Origin: Burkholderiales bacterium UBA1834
GTDB lineage: Bacteria > Pseudomonadota > Gammaproteobacteria > Burkholderiales > Burkholderiaceae_C
Direction: 5' to 3'
NCBI GenBank assembly: GCA_002339015.1
Contig: DDJC01000042.1
Location: 1-10,026 of the forward strand
DNA length: 10,026 bases
Of this stretch, positions 1 to 7,338 are shown in pieces (within the stretch, counting starts at the first letter, position 1; each line of letters starts with the position of its first letter). The notes below the pieces were generated by a model that worked only from the letters and a program-made list of their open reading frames with translations, was not told where the DNA came from and searched no databases. A program made the translations under genes and the position numbers.

Positions 1-1207
1 ACGCGGCGCCGCCCAGCGGGCCTTCGATCATGATCTGCAGCGCGCTGGCGATGTGCTCGGGCTTGCCGACCGGGGCCGCCTCCCAGGGCTCGCTGGTGCC
101 CGGCAGGTGCAGGTTGGACACCGAGAAGCCCGTCAGTCCCGACTTGGGGCGCGAGCCACGACCGGTGGCCCCTTCGTCGCGGATCTCGCCGCCTGAGCCC
201 GTGGAAGCACCCGGGAAGGGCGAGATCGCCGTCGGGTGGTTGTGCGTTTCCACCTTCATCAGCACGTGCGCGGTTTCATCTCGTGGTCCGTAGGCGGGGG
301 CGTTGGTGAAACCTTGCGGCGCCCAGCGCTCGATGGCGTGGCCTTCCATCACCGAAGCGTTGTCGCTGTAGGCCACCACAGTGTGCTGGGGGCTGAGCTT
401 CTCGGTGTTGCGGATCATGCCGAACATCGACAGATCCTGTGCCTGCCCGTCGATGGTGAACTGCGCGTTGAAGATCTTGTGGCGGCAATGCTCGCTGTTG
501 GCCTGCGCGAACATCGTCAGTTCGACGTCGGTCGGGTTGCGCTGCAGGCCCGTGAAGGCGTTGACCAGGTACTCGATCTCGTCGTCGGACAGGGCCAGAC
601 CGAAGGTGACGTTGGCCTCGTCCAGCGCGGCGCGACCGCGGCCCAGCACGTCCACGTGCGCCATCGGCACGCCCTGCTTGTCGTCGAACAGGCGGCGGGC
701 TTCATCACGGCCGGGCAGCACGCTTTCGGTCATGCGGTCATGCAGCAAGGCGGCCGCGGCCTGCAGTTCCTGCTCGGTCAACGGCTTGGCGCCGCCGGTC
801 AGGGTGCCGATCAGACCGGCTTTCAGCGTCAGGCGAAACTCGGTCACACGCTCGACACGGCGAATAGGCAGTCCGCAGTTGTGCGCGATGTCGGTGGCCT
901 TGGAGGCCCAGGGCGACACCGTGCCAAGGCGCGGTGCCACCACGATCAGATCGCCCTCCGTGGCGCCTTCGTACGGATCCCCGTAGGTCAGCAGCGCCGC
1001 CAGCTTGTCCACCTCGGCCTGGCCCAGCGCCTGCTCCGCCGCCACCCAGTGCACGTGGCGCGCATGCACGCCGACGATCTTGGGGTTGATGGCCTGCAGC
1101 CGGGGCAGCAGCGCCTGCGCCTGGTGAGGGGCCAGGGCGTTGCCGCCCTCGAAGTGCATCAGTGTGGAGGTGCGGTCGGTCACGGCAAGTGGGCCTTGTG
1201 CGGACAT
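1..1207 (-). CDS. purL: Phosphoribosylformylglycinamidine synthase (FGAM synthetase), N-terminal part; gene runs off the left edge
   Basis: PurL catalyses the glutamine- and ATP-dependent conversion of FGAR to FGAM, the fourth step of de novo purine synthesis in the cytoplasm. The window holds the first 402 codons; the large single-chain form found in proteobacteria is about 1,300 residues, so roughly two thirds lies beyond the left edge. The N-terminal FGAR-AT domain covers about residues 40–165 and the linker follows. NSEHCRHKIF (237–246) and KVETHNHPTAISPFPGASTG (318–337) are hallmark signatures of the first synthetase domain. The ATG at 1207 is the first good start; no Shine–Dalgarno sequence precedes it, and Met17 just before the usual 'HFEGGNAL' stretch is an alternative start. 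It is divergent from map across 250 bases. No frameshift or missing signature residue is seen in the visible part. Confidence 0.97.
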   Translation of the reverse strand, partial: MSAQGPLAVTDRTSTLMHFEGGNALAPHQAQALLPRLQAINPKIVGVHARHVHWVAAEQALGQAEVDKLAALLTYGDPYEGATEGDLIVVAPRLGTVSPWASKATDIAHNCGLPIRRVERVTEFRLTLKAGLIGTLTGGAKPLTEQELQAAAALLHDRMTESVLPGRDEARRLFDDKQGVPMAHVDVLGRGRAALDEANVTFGLALSDDEIEYLVNAFTGLQRNPTDVELTMFAQANSEHCRHKIFNAQFTIDGQAQDLSMFGMIRNTEKLSPQHTVVAYSDNASVMEGHAIERWAPQGFTNAPAYGPRDETAHVLMKVETHNHPTAISPFPGASTGSGGEIRDEGATGRGSRPKSGLTGFSVSNLHLPGTSEPWEAAPVGKPEHIASALQIMIEGPLGGAA

Positions 1208-1293
1208 GGGGCTAAAACGCTTGCGAAACGCCCCCGCGAACCACGATGAGGGGTTCGTCAGGGCATGCCGGGTTGCGTTTGGGGAAAACAGGG

Positions 1294-1299
1294 ATTTTA
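1294..1299 (-). promoter_or_regulatory. Weak candidate -10 box for purL
   Basis: On the minus strand this reads TAAAAT, the best -10-like hexamer in the 250-base purL/map divergent region. It would give a leader of about 80 nucleotides before the purL ATG at 1207. No good -35 sits at the right distance, so the call is tentative. The rest of the region (1208–1457) holds C-rich runs and a small 5-bp hairpin (CCCGC-GTGT-GCGGG, 1334–1347) with no T-tract. I see no riboswitch or operator that I recognise. Confidence 0.25.
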
Positions 1300-1442
1300 C
1301 CGGCCCCCGCCCCCGAAAGCGCACCACCTTGACCCCGCGTGTGCGGGCAGAGGCGCAACGGCGGGCGTTCATCGGCCCTTCAAGCCCTGGAAATCCGACC
1401 GGAAACCGCCCCTCTGCAGCCGCGATCACCCGCTGAAACCCG

Positions 1443-1448
1443 GATAAT
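1443..1448 (+). promoter_or_regulatory. Candidate -10 box for map, placing transcription start at or near the start codon
   Basis: GATAAT matches the sigma-70 -10 consensus at five of six positions. Only nine bases (CATGCCCCC) separate it from the map ATG at 1458. A start 7–10 bases downstream would give an mRNA with almost no leader. No Shine–Dalgarno sequence exists upstream of the ATG, which fits. The -35 region is not recognisable, which keeps confidence moderate. Confidence 0.45.
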
Positions 1449-1457
1449 CATGCCCCC

Positions 1458-2270
1458 ATGAGCATCACGATCAAAACAGGCGCCGAACTCGACGCCATGC
1501 GCATCGCTGGACGCCTGGCGTCAGAGGTGCTGGACTACCTCACTCCTCACGTGAAGCCCGGCATCACCACCGAGGCCCTGGACAAGCTGGCCCATGACTA
1601 CATGGTGCAGGTACAGGGCACCATCCCCGCCCCGCTGAACTACGCGCCGGGCGGCCACACGCCCTATCCTAAATCGATCTGCGCCTCTGTCAACCACCAG
1701 ATCTGCCACGGCATCCCCAACGACCGCGCCTTGAAGAACGGCGACATCGTCAATCTGGACATCACCGTCATCAAGGACGGCTGGCATGGCGACACCAGCC
1801 GCATGTTCATCGTGGGCGAAGGCTCCATCGCCGCCAAACGCCTGTGCGCACTCACCTACGACGCCATGTGGAAGGGCATCGTCAAGGTCAAGCCCGGCAT
1901 CCGGCTGGGCGACATCGGCCACGCCATCCAGACCTTCGTCGAGAACCAGGGCTTCTCGGTGGTGCGCGAGTTCTGCGGTCACGGCATCGGCCAGAAGTTC
2001 CATGAAGAGCCCCAGGTGCTGCACTACGGCCGCCCCGGCACCATGGAAGAGCTCAAGCCCGGCATGATCTTCACCATCGAGCCCATGGTCAACGCCGGCA
2101 AGAAGGACATCAAGGCCCTGGGCGACGGCTGGACCATCGTCACCAAGGACCGTTCACTCTCCGCCCAATGGGAACACACCGTGCTGGTCACCGAGACCGG
2201 CTACGAGGTGCTCACGCTGTCCGACGGCAGCCCGCCGCTGCCTGACTTCGTCACCGCCACCAAGACCTGA
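1458..2270 (+). CDS. map: Type I methionine aminopeptidase
   Basis: This enzyme removes the initiator methionine from nascent proteins at the ribosome when the second residue is small. The 270-residue product has the usual length of the bacterial type Ia enzyme (about 264). All five metal ligands of the pita-bread fold are present: Asp101 (VNLDITV), Asp112 (GDTSRMF), His175 (CGHGIG), Glu208 (TIEPM) and Glu239 (QWEHT). The active-site histidines His84 (CHGIP) and His182 are also present, each offset by +4 from E. coli numbering. The ATG at 1458 is chosen because the family N-terminus (I-K-T/S-x-x-E-L/I) follows directly. It has no Shine–Dalgarno sequence and a -10 box lies just upstream, suggesting a leaderless mRNA. 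A terminator follows the stop, so map is probably monocistronic despite glnD lying downstream on the same strand. Confidence 0.98.
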   Translation: MSITIKTGAELDAMRIAGRLASEVLDYLTPHVKPGITTEALDKLAHDYMVQVQGTIPAPLNYAPGGHTPYPKSICASVNHQICHGIPNDRALKNGDIVNLDITVIKDGWHGDTSRMFIVGEGSIAAKRLCALTYDAMWKGIVKVKPGIRLGDIGHAIQTFVENQGFSVVREFCGHGIGQKFHEEPQVLHYGRPGTMEELKPGMIFTIEPMVNAGKKDIKALGDGWTIVTKDRSLSAQWEHTVLVTETGYEVLTLSDGSPPLPDFVTATKT

Positions 2271-2277
2271 TCCGCAC

Positions 2278-2308
2278 GGCCCGGAGGCTCACGCCCAGGG
2301 CCTTTTTT
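2278..2308 (+). terminator. Rho-independent terminator after map
   Basis: GGCCC (2278–2282) pairs with GGGCC (2298–2302), with an inner GGC/GCC pairing around a TCAC loop, and six Ts follow at 2303–2308. It begins eight bases after the map stop codon and ends 56 bases before glnD. It would separate the two genes, although the hairpin has an internal mismatch and some read-through is possible. Confidence 0.7.
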
Positions 2309-2364
2309 GTGTTTGCCTGCACGAGGCCCCGCGCCGACCTGCCGTACCGCCAGCGCCCACGCCC

Positions 2365-4956
2365 ATGCCCCTGGACATCGCCGCCATCCGATCGCAGTTC
2401 AAGGCCGACAAGGCCGATCTGCTCAGGCAGTTCGCCGACAGCCGGCCCACAGCCTCATCGGCCAGGGTGCTGCTCACCCACATGGCCCGGCTGGTCGACC
2501 GTACCCTGGGCCAGTTGTGGGATGGCAGTGGCATGCCCAAGGGCGCCGCCTTGGTCGCAGTGGGGGGCTACGGGCGCGGCGAGCTCTTCCCGCATTCCGA
2601 CATCGACGTGCTGCTGCTGATGCCCGTGTCGCCCTCGGTGACCGGAGACGACAGCATCGCGCCGGCGGTCGAGACCTTCATCAGCGCCTGCTGGGACATC
2701 GGCCTGGAGATCGGCTCGTCCGTGCGCACGGTCGATGAATGCGTGGAAGAAGCCCTGCGTGACATCACTGTGCAGACTGCGCTACTCGAATCACGCCTGC
2801 TGTGTGGTGCGCGCCCCTGTTTCAATGCCCTCCTCAAAGCCACCACCGCGCAGATGGACGTGGCCACCTTCGTGCACGCCAAGATGCTGGAGATGCGTCA
2901 GCGGCACACCAAGCACGAAGACACACCCTACGCCCTGGAGCCCAACTGCAAGGAAAGCCCTGGCGGCCTGCGTGACCTGCAGGTCGTGATCTGGCTGGCC
3001 CGCGCGGCCGGCCTGGGCCGCACCTGGCAGGAACTGGCCCGCAACGGCCTGCTCACGCCTTTTGAGGCCCGCCAGCTGCAGGCCAACGAAGGCCTGCTCA
3101 AGCTGATCCGTGCCCGCCTGCATGTGATCGCCGGCCGGCGTGAGGATCGCCTGGTCTTCGACCTGCAGAGCTCAGTCGCCGAAAGCTTCGGCTACAAGAA
3201 CACCCCGGCCCTGCGCGCCAGCGAGGTGCTGATGCGACGCTACTACTGGGCTGCCAAGGCCGTCACGCAGCTCAGCCAGATCCTCATTCTCAACATCGAG
3301 GAGCGCATCACCGGCTCGCAGGATGCGCCCATGCGCGTGATCGACGAGCAGTTCTTCGACCGCAGTGGTCTGCTCGAAGTCGCCAGCGACGACCTCTACC
3401 AGAAAGACCGCCACGCCATCCTGCGCACTTTCCTGGTGCTGCAGCGCGAGGACACCGTCAAGGGCCTGTCGGCCCGCACCCTGCGTGCGTTGTACAACGC
3501 ACGGGGCCTCATGGACGCGTCCTTTCGCAACGACCCGGTCAATCACACCGCGTTCATGGACATCCTCAAGGAGCGCCATGGCCAGACGCGCATCCTGCGC
3601 CTGATGAACCAGACCAGCGTGCTGGGCCGCTACCTGTGGGTGTTCCGCCGCATCGTCGGGCAGATGCAGCACGATTTGTTTCACGTCTACACGGTCGACC
3701 AGCACATCCTGATGGTGCTGCGCAACGTGCGCCGCTACTTCATCCCGGAGCACGCGCACGAGTACCCCTTCTGCACGCAACTCGCCTCCCAATGGGACAA
3801 GCCCTGGCTGCTCTACGTGGCCGCGCTCTTCCACGACGTGGCCAAGGGCCGCGGCGGCGACCACTCCGAGCTGGGCGCCGTCGAAGTGCGCCGCTTCTGC
3901 AGGGACCACGGCATCACCGGTGACGACGCCAGGCTGGTCGAGTACCTGGTGGCCGAGCACCTGACCATGTCGCGTGTGGCCCAGAAGGAAGACCTGTCCG
4001 ACCCCGACGTGATCCAGTCCTTCGCACGCCGCGTCGGCAACGAGCGCACGCTCACCGCGCTGTACCTGCTCACCGTGGCCGACATCCGCGGCACCAGCCC
4101 GAAGGTCTGGAACGCCTGGAAGGGCAAGCTGCTGGAGGATCTGTACAAGCTCACGCTGCGGGCTCTGGGCGGCGCACGCCCGCACATGGACGCCGAGATC
4201 GAATCGCGCAAGCAGCAGGCCCGCAAATCGCTGGCCTTGCGCTCGCTGCCCGATGGCATCGAGGTGGCCCTGTGGAAGACGCTGGACGTAGGCTACTTCG
4301 CCCGGCACGACCCGGCCGACATCGCCTGGCATGCCCGCTCCATCTCCCGCTACGAGAACACGCCGCAGCCGCTGGTGCGCGCCCGCCTGTCATCGGTGGG
4401 GGAAGGCCTGCAGGTGCTGGTGTACTCGCCCGACAAGGCCGATCTGTTCGCGCGTATCTGCGGCTACTTCGACCGCGCCGGCTTCAACATCCAGGATGCG
4501 CGGGTGCACACCACCAACACGGGCTACGCGCTGGACACCTTCCAGATCATCGCCGGGCCCAACGCGCGCCATGAAGGCGTGCACTACCGCGACCTGATTG
4601 CCCTGGTCGAGACGCAACTGGCCGAGGCCTTGTCCTCCGACGCCCCGCTGCACGACCCGATCAAGGGCCGCCTGTCGCGACGGGTCAAGTCTTTCCCGAT
4701 CCGCCCGCGCATCAGCCTGCGACCGGACGAGCGCGGCCAGCGCTGGCTGCTGTCCATCTCGGCCAGCGACCGGTCGGGCCTGCTCTACGCGATTGCCCGC
4801 GTGCTGGCCCGCCATCAGATCAACCTGCAGCTGGCCAAGATCGACACCCTGGGTGAGCGCGTGGAAGACACCTTCCTGCTCACCGGCCCCACCTTGCGCC
4901 AGGACAGGGGGCAACTGGCGCTGGAAACCGAACTGCTGGAAGCACTGGCGGCCTGA
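2365..4956 (+). CDS. glnD: Bifunctional [protein-PII] uridylyltransferase / uridylyl-removing enzyme
   Basis: GlnD is the glutamine sensor of nitrogen control. It uridylylates PII proteins (GlnB/GlnK) when glutamine is low and removes UMP when glutamine is high. The 863-residue product is close to the family length (E. coli 890). In order: a nucleotidyltransferase domain with GGYGRGE (67–73) and catalytic Asp79/Asp81 (HSDIDV); the GlnD linker domain; an HD hydrolase domain with His447, His490-Asp491 (LFHDVAKG) and Asp573; and two C-terminal ACT domains (about 680–750 and 793–861) for glutamine binding. Both activities therefore look intact. The ATG at 2365 has no Shine–Dalgarno sequence; related proteins start at a similar distance before the transferase domain, so it is accepted. 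The map terminator lies just upstream and no promoter is obvious. The gene ends convergently with the DUF465 gene. Confidence 0.97.
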   Translation: MPLDIAAIRSQFKADKADLLRQFADSRPTASSARVLLTHMARLVDRTLGQLWDGSGMPKGAALVAVGGYGRGELFPHSDIDVLLLMPVSPSVTGDDSIAPAVETFISACWDIGLEIGSSVRTVDECVEEALRDITVQTALLESRLLCGARPCFNALLKATTAQMDVATFVHAKMLEMRQRHTKHEDTPYALEPNCKESPGGLRDLQVVIWLARAAGLGRTWQELARNGLLTPFEARQLQANEGLLKLIRARLHVIAGRREDRLVFDLQSSVAESFGYKNTPALRASEVLMRRYYWAAKAVTQLSQILILNIEERITGSQDAPMRVIDEQFFDRSGLLEVASDDLYQKDRHAILRTFLVLQREDTVKGLSARTLRALYNARGLMDASFRNDPVNHTAFMDILKERHGQTRILRLMNQTSVLGRYLWVFRRIVGQMQHDLFHVYTVDQHILMVLRNVRRYFIPEHAHEYPFCTQLASQWDKPWLLYVAALFHDVAKGRGGDHSELGAVEVRRFCRDHGITGDDARLVEYLVAEHLTMSRVAQKEDLSDPDVIQSFARRVGNERTLTALYLLTVADIRGTSPKVWNAWKGKLLEDLYKLTLRALGGARPHMDAEIESRKQQARKSLALRSLPDGIEVALWKTLDVGYFARHDPADIAWHARSISRYENTPQPLVRARLSSVGEGLQVLVYSPDKADLFARICGYFDRAGFNIQDARVHTTNTGYALDTFQIIAGPNARHEGVHYRDLIALVETQLAEALSSDAPLHDPIKGRLSRRVKSFPIRPRISLRPDERGQRWLLSISASDRSGLLYAIARVLARHQINLQLAKIDTLGERVEDTFLLTGPTLRQDRGQLALETELLEALAA

Positions 4957-5084
4957 GTGTGTCGGCCAACCTGACAGCCCGGGGCTGACGCGTCATTACA
5001 ACGGCACAGGGTTTCCAGCAACCGGTAAGGATTTGTCAGCGTGCCCGCGGACAGGCATGTGCCGCAATGCCGGACTGCAGGGGC

Positions 5085-5288
5085 TCAGGCCGGCTCTTTC
5101 GGATCCAACAGGGCCTCGAGCTGGGCGATCTGGTCGCGCAGCATCAAACGCCGCTTCTTGAGGCGGCGCAAGGCCAATTCGTCGATCGGCTGCTGCAGGC
5201 CGGCACGGTCGATCAGGCTGTTCAGATCGGCGTGCTCGATGCGCAATTCGATCAGTAGACGCTGGGGAGAATGCAGGTTTTCTTGCAT
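5085..5288 (-). CDS. DUF465 / YdcH-family small coiled-coil protein
   Basis: This 67-residue protein belongs to the DUF465 (YdcH) family, whose function is not established. Family traits seen are a mostly helical, charged sequence without signal peptide or membrane segment; the central 'IEHADLNSLIDR' helix; the conserved 'DELALRRLKKRRL' basic stretch (36–48); and the C-terminal 'LRDQIAQLEALLDP' helix, which together suggest an antiparallel helical hairpin. The ATG at 5288 is preferred; a TTG at 5300 would add four residues (MAPL) and has a weak GGTGG a few bases upstream, so it remains possible. The gene is convergent with glnD (128-base gap, no clear terminator) and divergent from the PP2C gene, with which it shares a promoter region. 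The family call rests on sequence pattern; the function is unknown. Confidence 0.85.
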   Translation of the reverse strand: MQENLHSPQRLLIELRIEHADLNSLIDRAGLQQPIDELALRRLKKRRLMLRDQIAQLEALLDPKEPA

Positions 5289-5335
5289 CAGAGGTGCCAA
5301 AAGACCACCGAAAGGCTACTGAAAGCCCGCCGGAG

Positions 5336-5385
5336 GGTCCCACTCTAGGGGGATACCGCCCCCTCTCACCGGCCAAGAGGGGACC
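5336..5385 (-). other. Nested and mutually exclusive inverted repeats in the ydcH-type gene leader
   Basis: Three perfect inverted repeats overlap here. GGTCCC (5336–5341) pairs with GGGACC (5380–5385). AGGGGG (5347–5352) pairs with CCCCCT (5359–5364) around a 6-base loop. CCCCTCT (5360–5366) pairs with AGAGGGG (5376–5382) around a 9-base loop. The second and third share bases 5360–5364, so only one can form at a time. The block lies just downstream of the predicted minus-strand start near 5386 and would therefore be in the first 50 nucleotides of the leader of the DUF465 gene. As DNA it could equally be a protein-binding site. Confidence 0.45.
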
Positions 5386-5392
5386 AAACGGC

Positions 5393-5400
5393 ATTATAGT
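5393..5400. promoter_or_regulatory. Overlapping divergent -10 boxes for the DUF465 and PP2C genes
   Basis: The eight bases ATTATAGT read TATAGT on the plus strand (5395–5400), a five-of-six match to the -10 consensus. On the minus strand 5398–5393 reads a perfect TATAAT. The plus-strand box ends seven bases before the PP2C ATG at 5408, so transcription would start at or next to that A and the mRNA would be leaderless. The minus-strand box would start transcription near 5386 and give the DUF465 gene a leader of about 98 nucleotides. No good -35 hexamer is visible for either direction. Confidence 0.5.
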
Positions 5401-5407
5401 TTTCCCC

Positions 5408-6175
5408 ATGAGCACCCCAGCTTCCAGCTATCGCCTTGTGGCGGCCACCGGCCTGCACCGTGGCGATCGGCTGTATCAACAAGACCAGGTCGAGATCCTC
5501 CCCCACCCCCGCGTCTCCGGATGCCTGATGGCGGTGGTGGCCGATGGCATGGGCGGCAAGAGTGGCGGCCGCAAGGCGGCGGACCAGGTGATCCTGACCG
5601 CACGCCAGATCTTCGACCGCTACGTCCCCAACAAGGATGACGCCGCGTCCTGCCTGCAGCAGATGGTCCAGGAGGCCCACCTGATGATCAAGCTGACGGC
5701 CATCGCTTTCGAAGAAGAGCCGCACAGCACCCTGGCCGCCTTCATCGTCAACCCTGACCGCAGCGCCACCACGGTGCACGCTGGCGATTCACGCATCTAT
5801 CACTTCCGCGAATCAGAGTTGGTGTTCCGCACGCAGGATCACTCCTTCGTGCAGCGCCTGATCAACGAAGGCCAGATCACCGAAGAAGAAGCCAACACAC
5901 ATCCGCAATCCAACCTGCTGACGGGCTGCCTGGGCACCCAGGCCGATCCGCCCCTGGCCACGCACTTCATCGACCAATTGCAGATTGGCGACACGCTGAT
6001 GGCCTGCAGCGACGGCATGTGGCACTACTTCAGCCCGCGCGAGCTGGGCGCCATCGTGCAGACCTTGCCCCCGCGCGAGGCGGCCGAGATGCTGGTGAGC
6101 AAGGCACGCCACCGTGCCCGTGGGGGCGGTGACAACCTGTCGGTGGCGCTGGTGCGCGTCGAAGCAGGCGCCTGA
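5408..6175 (+). CDS. PP2C-family serine/threonine protein phosphatase
   Basis: A cytoplasmic, metal-dependent (Mg/Mn) phosphoserine/phosphothreonine phosphatase of the PP2C (PPM) family, PrpC/Stp-like. The 255-residue product is just the catalytic domain. Motifs in order: Asp26 in the first metal-binding position (QQDQVE), ADGMGGKSGG (45–54, metal ligand Asp46), HAGDSRIYHF (124–133), QDHSFVQRL (143–151), ACSDGMW (199–205, Asp202) and GGDNLSVALV (240–249, Asp242). The metal-site aspartates are all present, so it should be active. No membrane segment, kinase or forkhead-associated domain is fused, and no kinase gene lies in the window, so its substrates cannot be inferred. The frame stays open upstream to a GTG at 5294, but the ATG at 5408 is chosen because the family N-terminus begins just after it and a -10 box lies seven bases upstream. 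It ends three bases from the stop of convergent zapE. Confidence 0.93.
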   Translation: MSTPASSYRLVAATGLHRGDRLYQQDQVEILPHPRVSGCLMAVVADGMGGKSGGRKAADQVILTARQIFDRYVPNKDDAASCLQQMVQEAHLMIKLTAIAFEEEPHSTLAAFIVNPDRSATTVHAGDSRIYHFRESELVFRTQDHSFVQRLINEGQITEEEANTHPQSNLLTGCLGTQADPPLATHFIDQLQIGDTLMACSDGMWHYFSPRELGAIVQTLPPREAAEMLVSKARHRARGGGDNLSVALVRVEAGA

Positions 6176-6178
6176 TCC

Positions 6179-7291
6179 TCAGGTCAGCGAGGTATCCACC
6201 ACCCGGCGTTCCTCGCTCAGGTATTCCCTGGATTGCATCTCGTTGAGGCGCGAGACCGTGCGCGGGAACTCGTGCGCCAGCGGGCCCTCCAGGTAGAGCT
6301 GCTCGGGGGGCACGGCCGCCGAGATCACCAGCTTGCAGCGACGGTCATACAGCACGTCCACCAGCCAGGTGAAGCGCCGCGCCTCGGAGGCCAGGCGCAC
6401 CGGCATCTGCGGCACATCGCTCAGCAGGATGGTGTGGAACTGCGTGGCCAGCTCGAGGTAGTCGTTCTGTGAACGCGGGCCGCCGCACAGCGTGTTGAAA
6501 TCGAACCAGACCACCCCGCCGGCGCGTCGTCTGGCCTTGAGCACGCGGTGCTCGATGCTGAGCGTCGGATCCTGGTCGGCCGTTTCGGCCAGCTTGTCGA
6601 AGATCTCGGTCAGGCGCGCGTTGGCGTGATCGTCCAGCGGCGTGAGGTACAGGTTGGCCAGCTCCAGCGTGCGGCGCCGATAGTCGTTGCCGCTGTCGAC
6701 ATTGATGACCTCAAGATGGCTCTTGAGCAGCTCGATGGCCGGCAGGATGCGGTCGCGGTGCAGGCCGTTCGGGTAGAGCTGATCGGGGTGAAAGTTCGAG
6801 GTGGTGACGATGCTCATGCGGTGGCGGAACATGGCGTCCAGCAGGCGGTGCAGGATCATCGCGTCCGTCACGTCGGCCACGTGGAACTCGTCGAAGCAGA
6901 TCAGGCGGTGCTTGCGCGACATGCGCTTGGCCAGCACCTCCAGCGGGTCGGCCACGCCCTTGAGCTCATGCAGCTGGCGGTGCACCTCGCGCATGAACTC
7001 ATGGAAGTGCAGGCGCGTCTTGCGCTCCAGCGGCACCGCCTGGAAGAAGCAGTCCATGATGAAGCTCTTGCCGCGCCCCACCCCGCCATACATGTACACG
7101 CCCTTGGGCAAGGGCGGGTAGCGCAGCATCTTGGTCAGCGCGTTGGAGCGCTGAGCCTTGTAGCCGGCCCATTCGTCCTGGCAGCGCTGCAGGGCCGCGA
7201 TGCCGAGCAACTGGGCCTCGTCTGCCTTGTAGCCGCGCTCCGCGAGGCTTTGCTTGTAGAGCTCGGTGACGGAGATGGCGTAGTCAGGCAT
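6179..7291 (-). CDS. zapE: ZapE / AFG1-like AAA ATPase, cell-division associated
   Basis: ZapE is a P-loop ATPase of the AFG1/LACE1 family. In E. coli it is associated with the Z-ring during constriction and with growth under low oxygen and heat; mitochondrial relatives act in protein quality control. The 370-residue product matches the family length (E. coli 375). Visible motifs are the family N-terminal 'PPLPKGVYMYG' leading into Walker A GGVGRGKS (69–76), the 'LHFHEFM' segment (94–100), Walker B LICFDEFHV (130–138) and a sensor-1 type TTSNFHP (163–169). No signal peptide or membrane helix is seen. The ATG at 7291 has no Shine–Dalgarno sequence; a short inverted repeat (GCAGC-AGTT-GCTGC, 7302–7315) lies just upstream. 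It follows lpdA on the same strand but the lpdA terminator lies between, so it probably has its own promoter or depends on read-through. Confidence 0.95.
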   Translation of the reverse strand: MPDYAISVTELYKQSLAERGYKADEAQLLGIAALQRCQDEWAGYKAQRSNALTKMLRYPPLPKGVYMYGGVGRGKSFIMDCFFQAVPLERKTRLHFHEFMREVHRQLHELKGVADPLEVLAKRMSRKHRLICFDEFHVADVTDAMILHRLLDAMFRHRMSIVTTSNFHPDQLYPNGLHRDRILPAIELLKSHLEVINVDSGNDYRRRTLELANLYLTPLDDHANARLTEIFDKLAETADQDPTLSIEHRVLKARRRAGGVVWFDFNTLCGGPRSQNDYLELATQFHTILLSDVPQMPVRLASEARRFTWLVDVLYDRRCKLVISAAVPPEQLYLEGPLAHEFPRTVSRLNEMQSREYLSEERRVVDTSLT

Positions 7292-7338
7292 GAAGGTACA
7301 GGCAGCAGTTGCTGCGGCAGTCGCAGCAGACAGGGCAC

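Noticed and set aside
236..1249. A 337-codon open frame on the plus strand opposite purL
   Set aside because: The minus strand carries unmistakable PurL signatures across the same bases; the plus-strand product is low-complexity.
1329..1334. TTGACC as a -35 box for map
   Set aside because: No -10-like hexamer lies 16–18 bases downstream, and the best -10 (1443) is far too distant.
3172..4332. A 386-codon open frame on the minus strand inside glnD
   Set aside because: Same reason: it is fully antisense to conserved GlnD domains and its protein resembles no family I recognise.
4975..4987. CAGCCC-G-GGGCTG repeat after glnD as a possible terminator
   Set aside because: The usable stem is only about 4 bp once a loop is allowed, and no T-run follows.
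5294..5407. A GTG-started N-terminal extension of the PP2C protein by 38 residues
   Set aside because: The extension crosses the -10 boxes and inverted repeats, does not look like a PP2C N-terminus, and has no ribosome site; the ATG at 5408 fits better.
6103..6118. Perfect hairpin GGCACG-CCAC-CGTGCC near the end of the PP2C gene
   Set aside because: It lies inside conserved coding sequence and has no T-tract on either strand, so it is not a supported terminator.
6171..6183. Inverted repeat CCTGA-TCC-TCAGG joining the PP2C and zapE stop codons
   Set aside because: Much of the symmetry is simply the two opposed TGA stops; it is too short and lacks a T-tract.
7302..7315. GCAGC-AGTT-GCTGC hairpin just before the zapE start as a regulatory element
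   Set aside because: A 5-bp stem in a CAG/CTG-rich stretch is easily chance; noted in the zapE entry but not supported as a separate feature.
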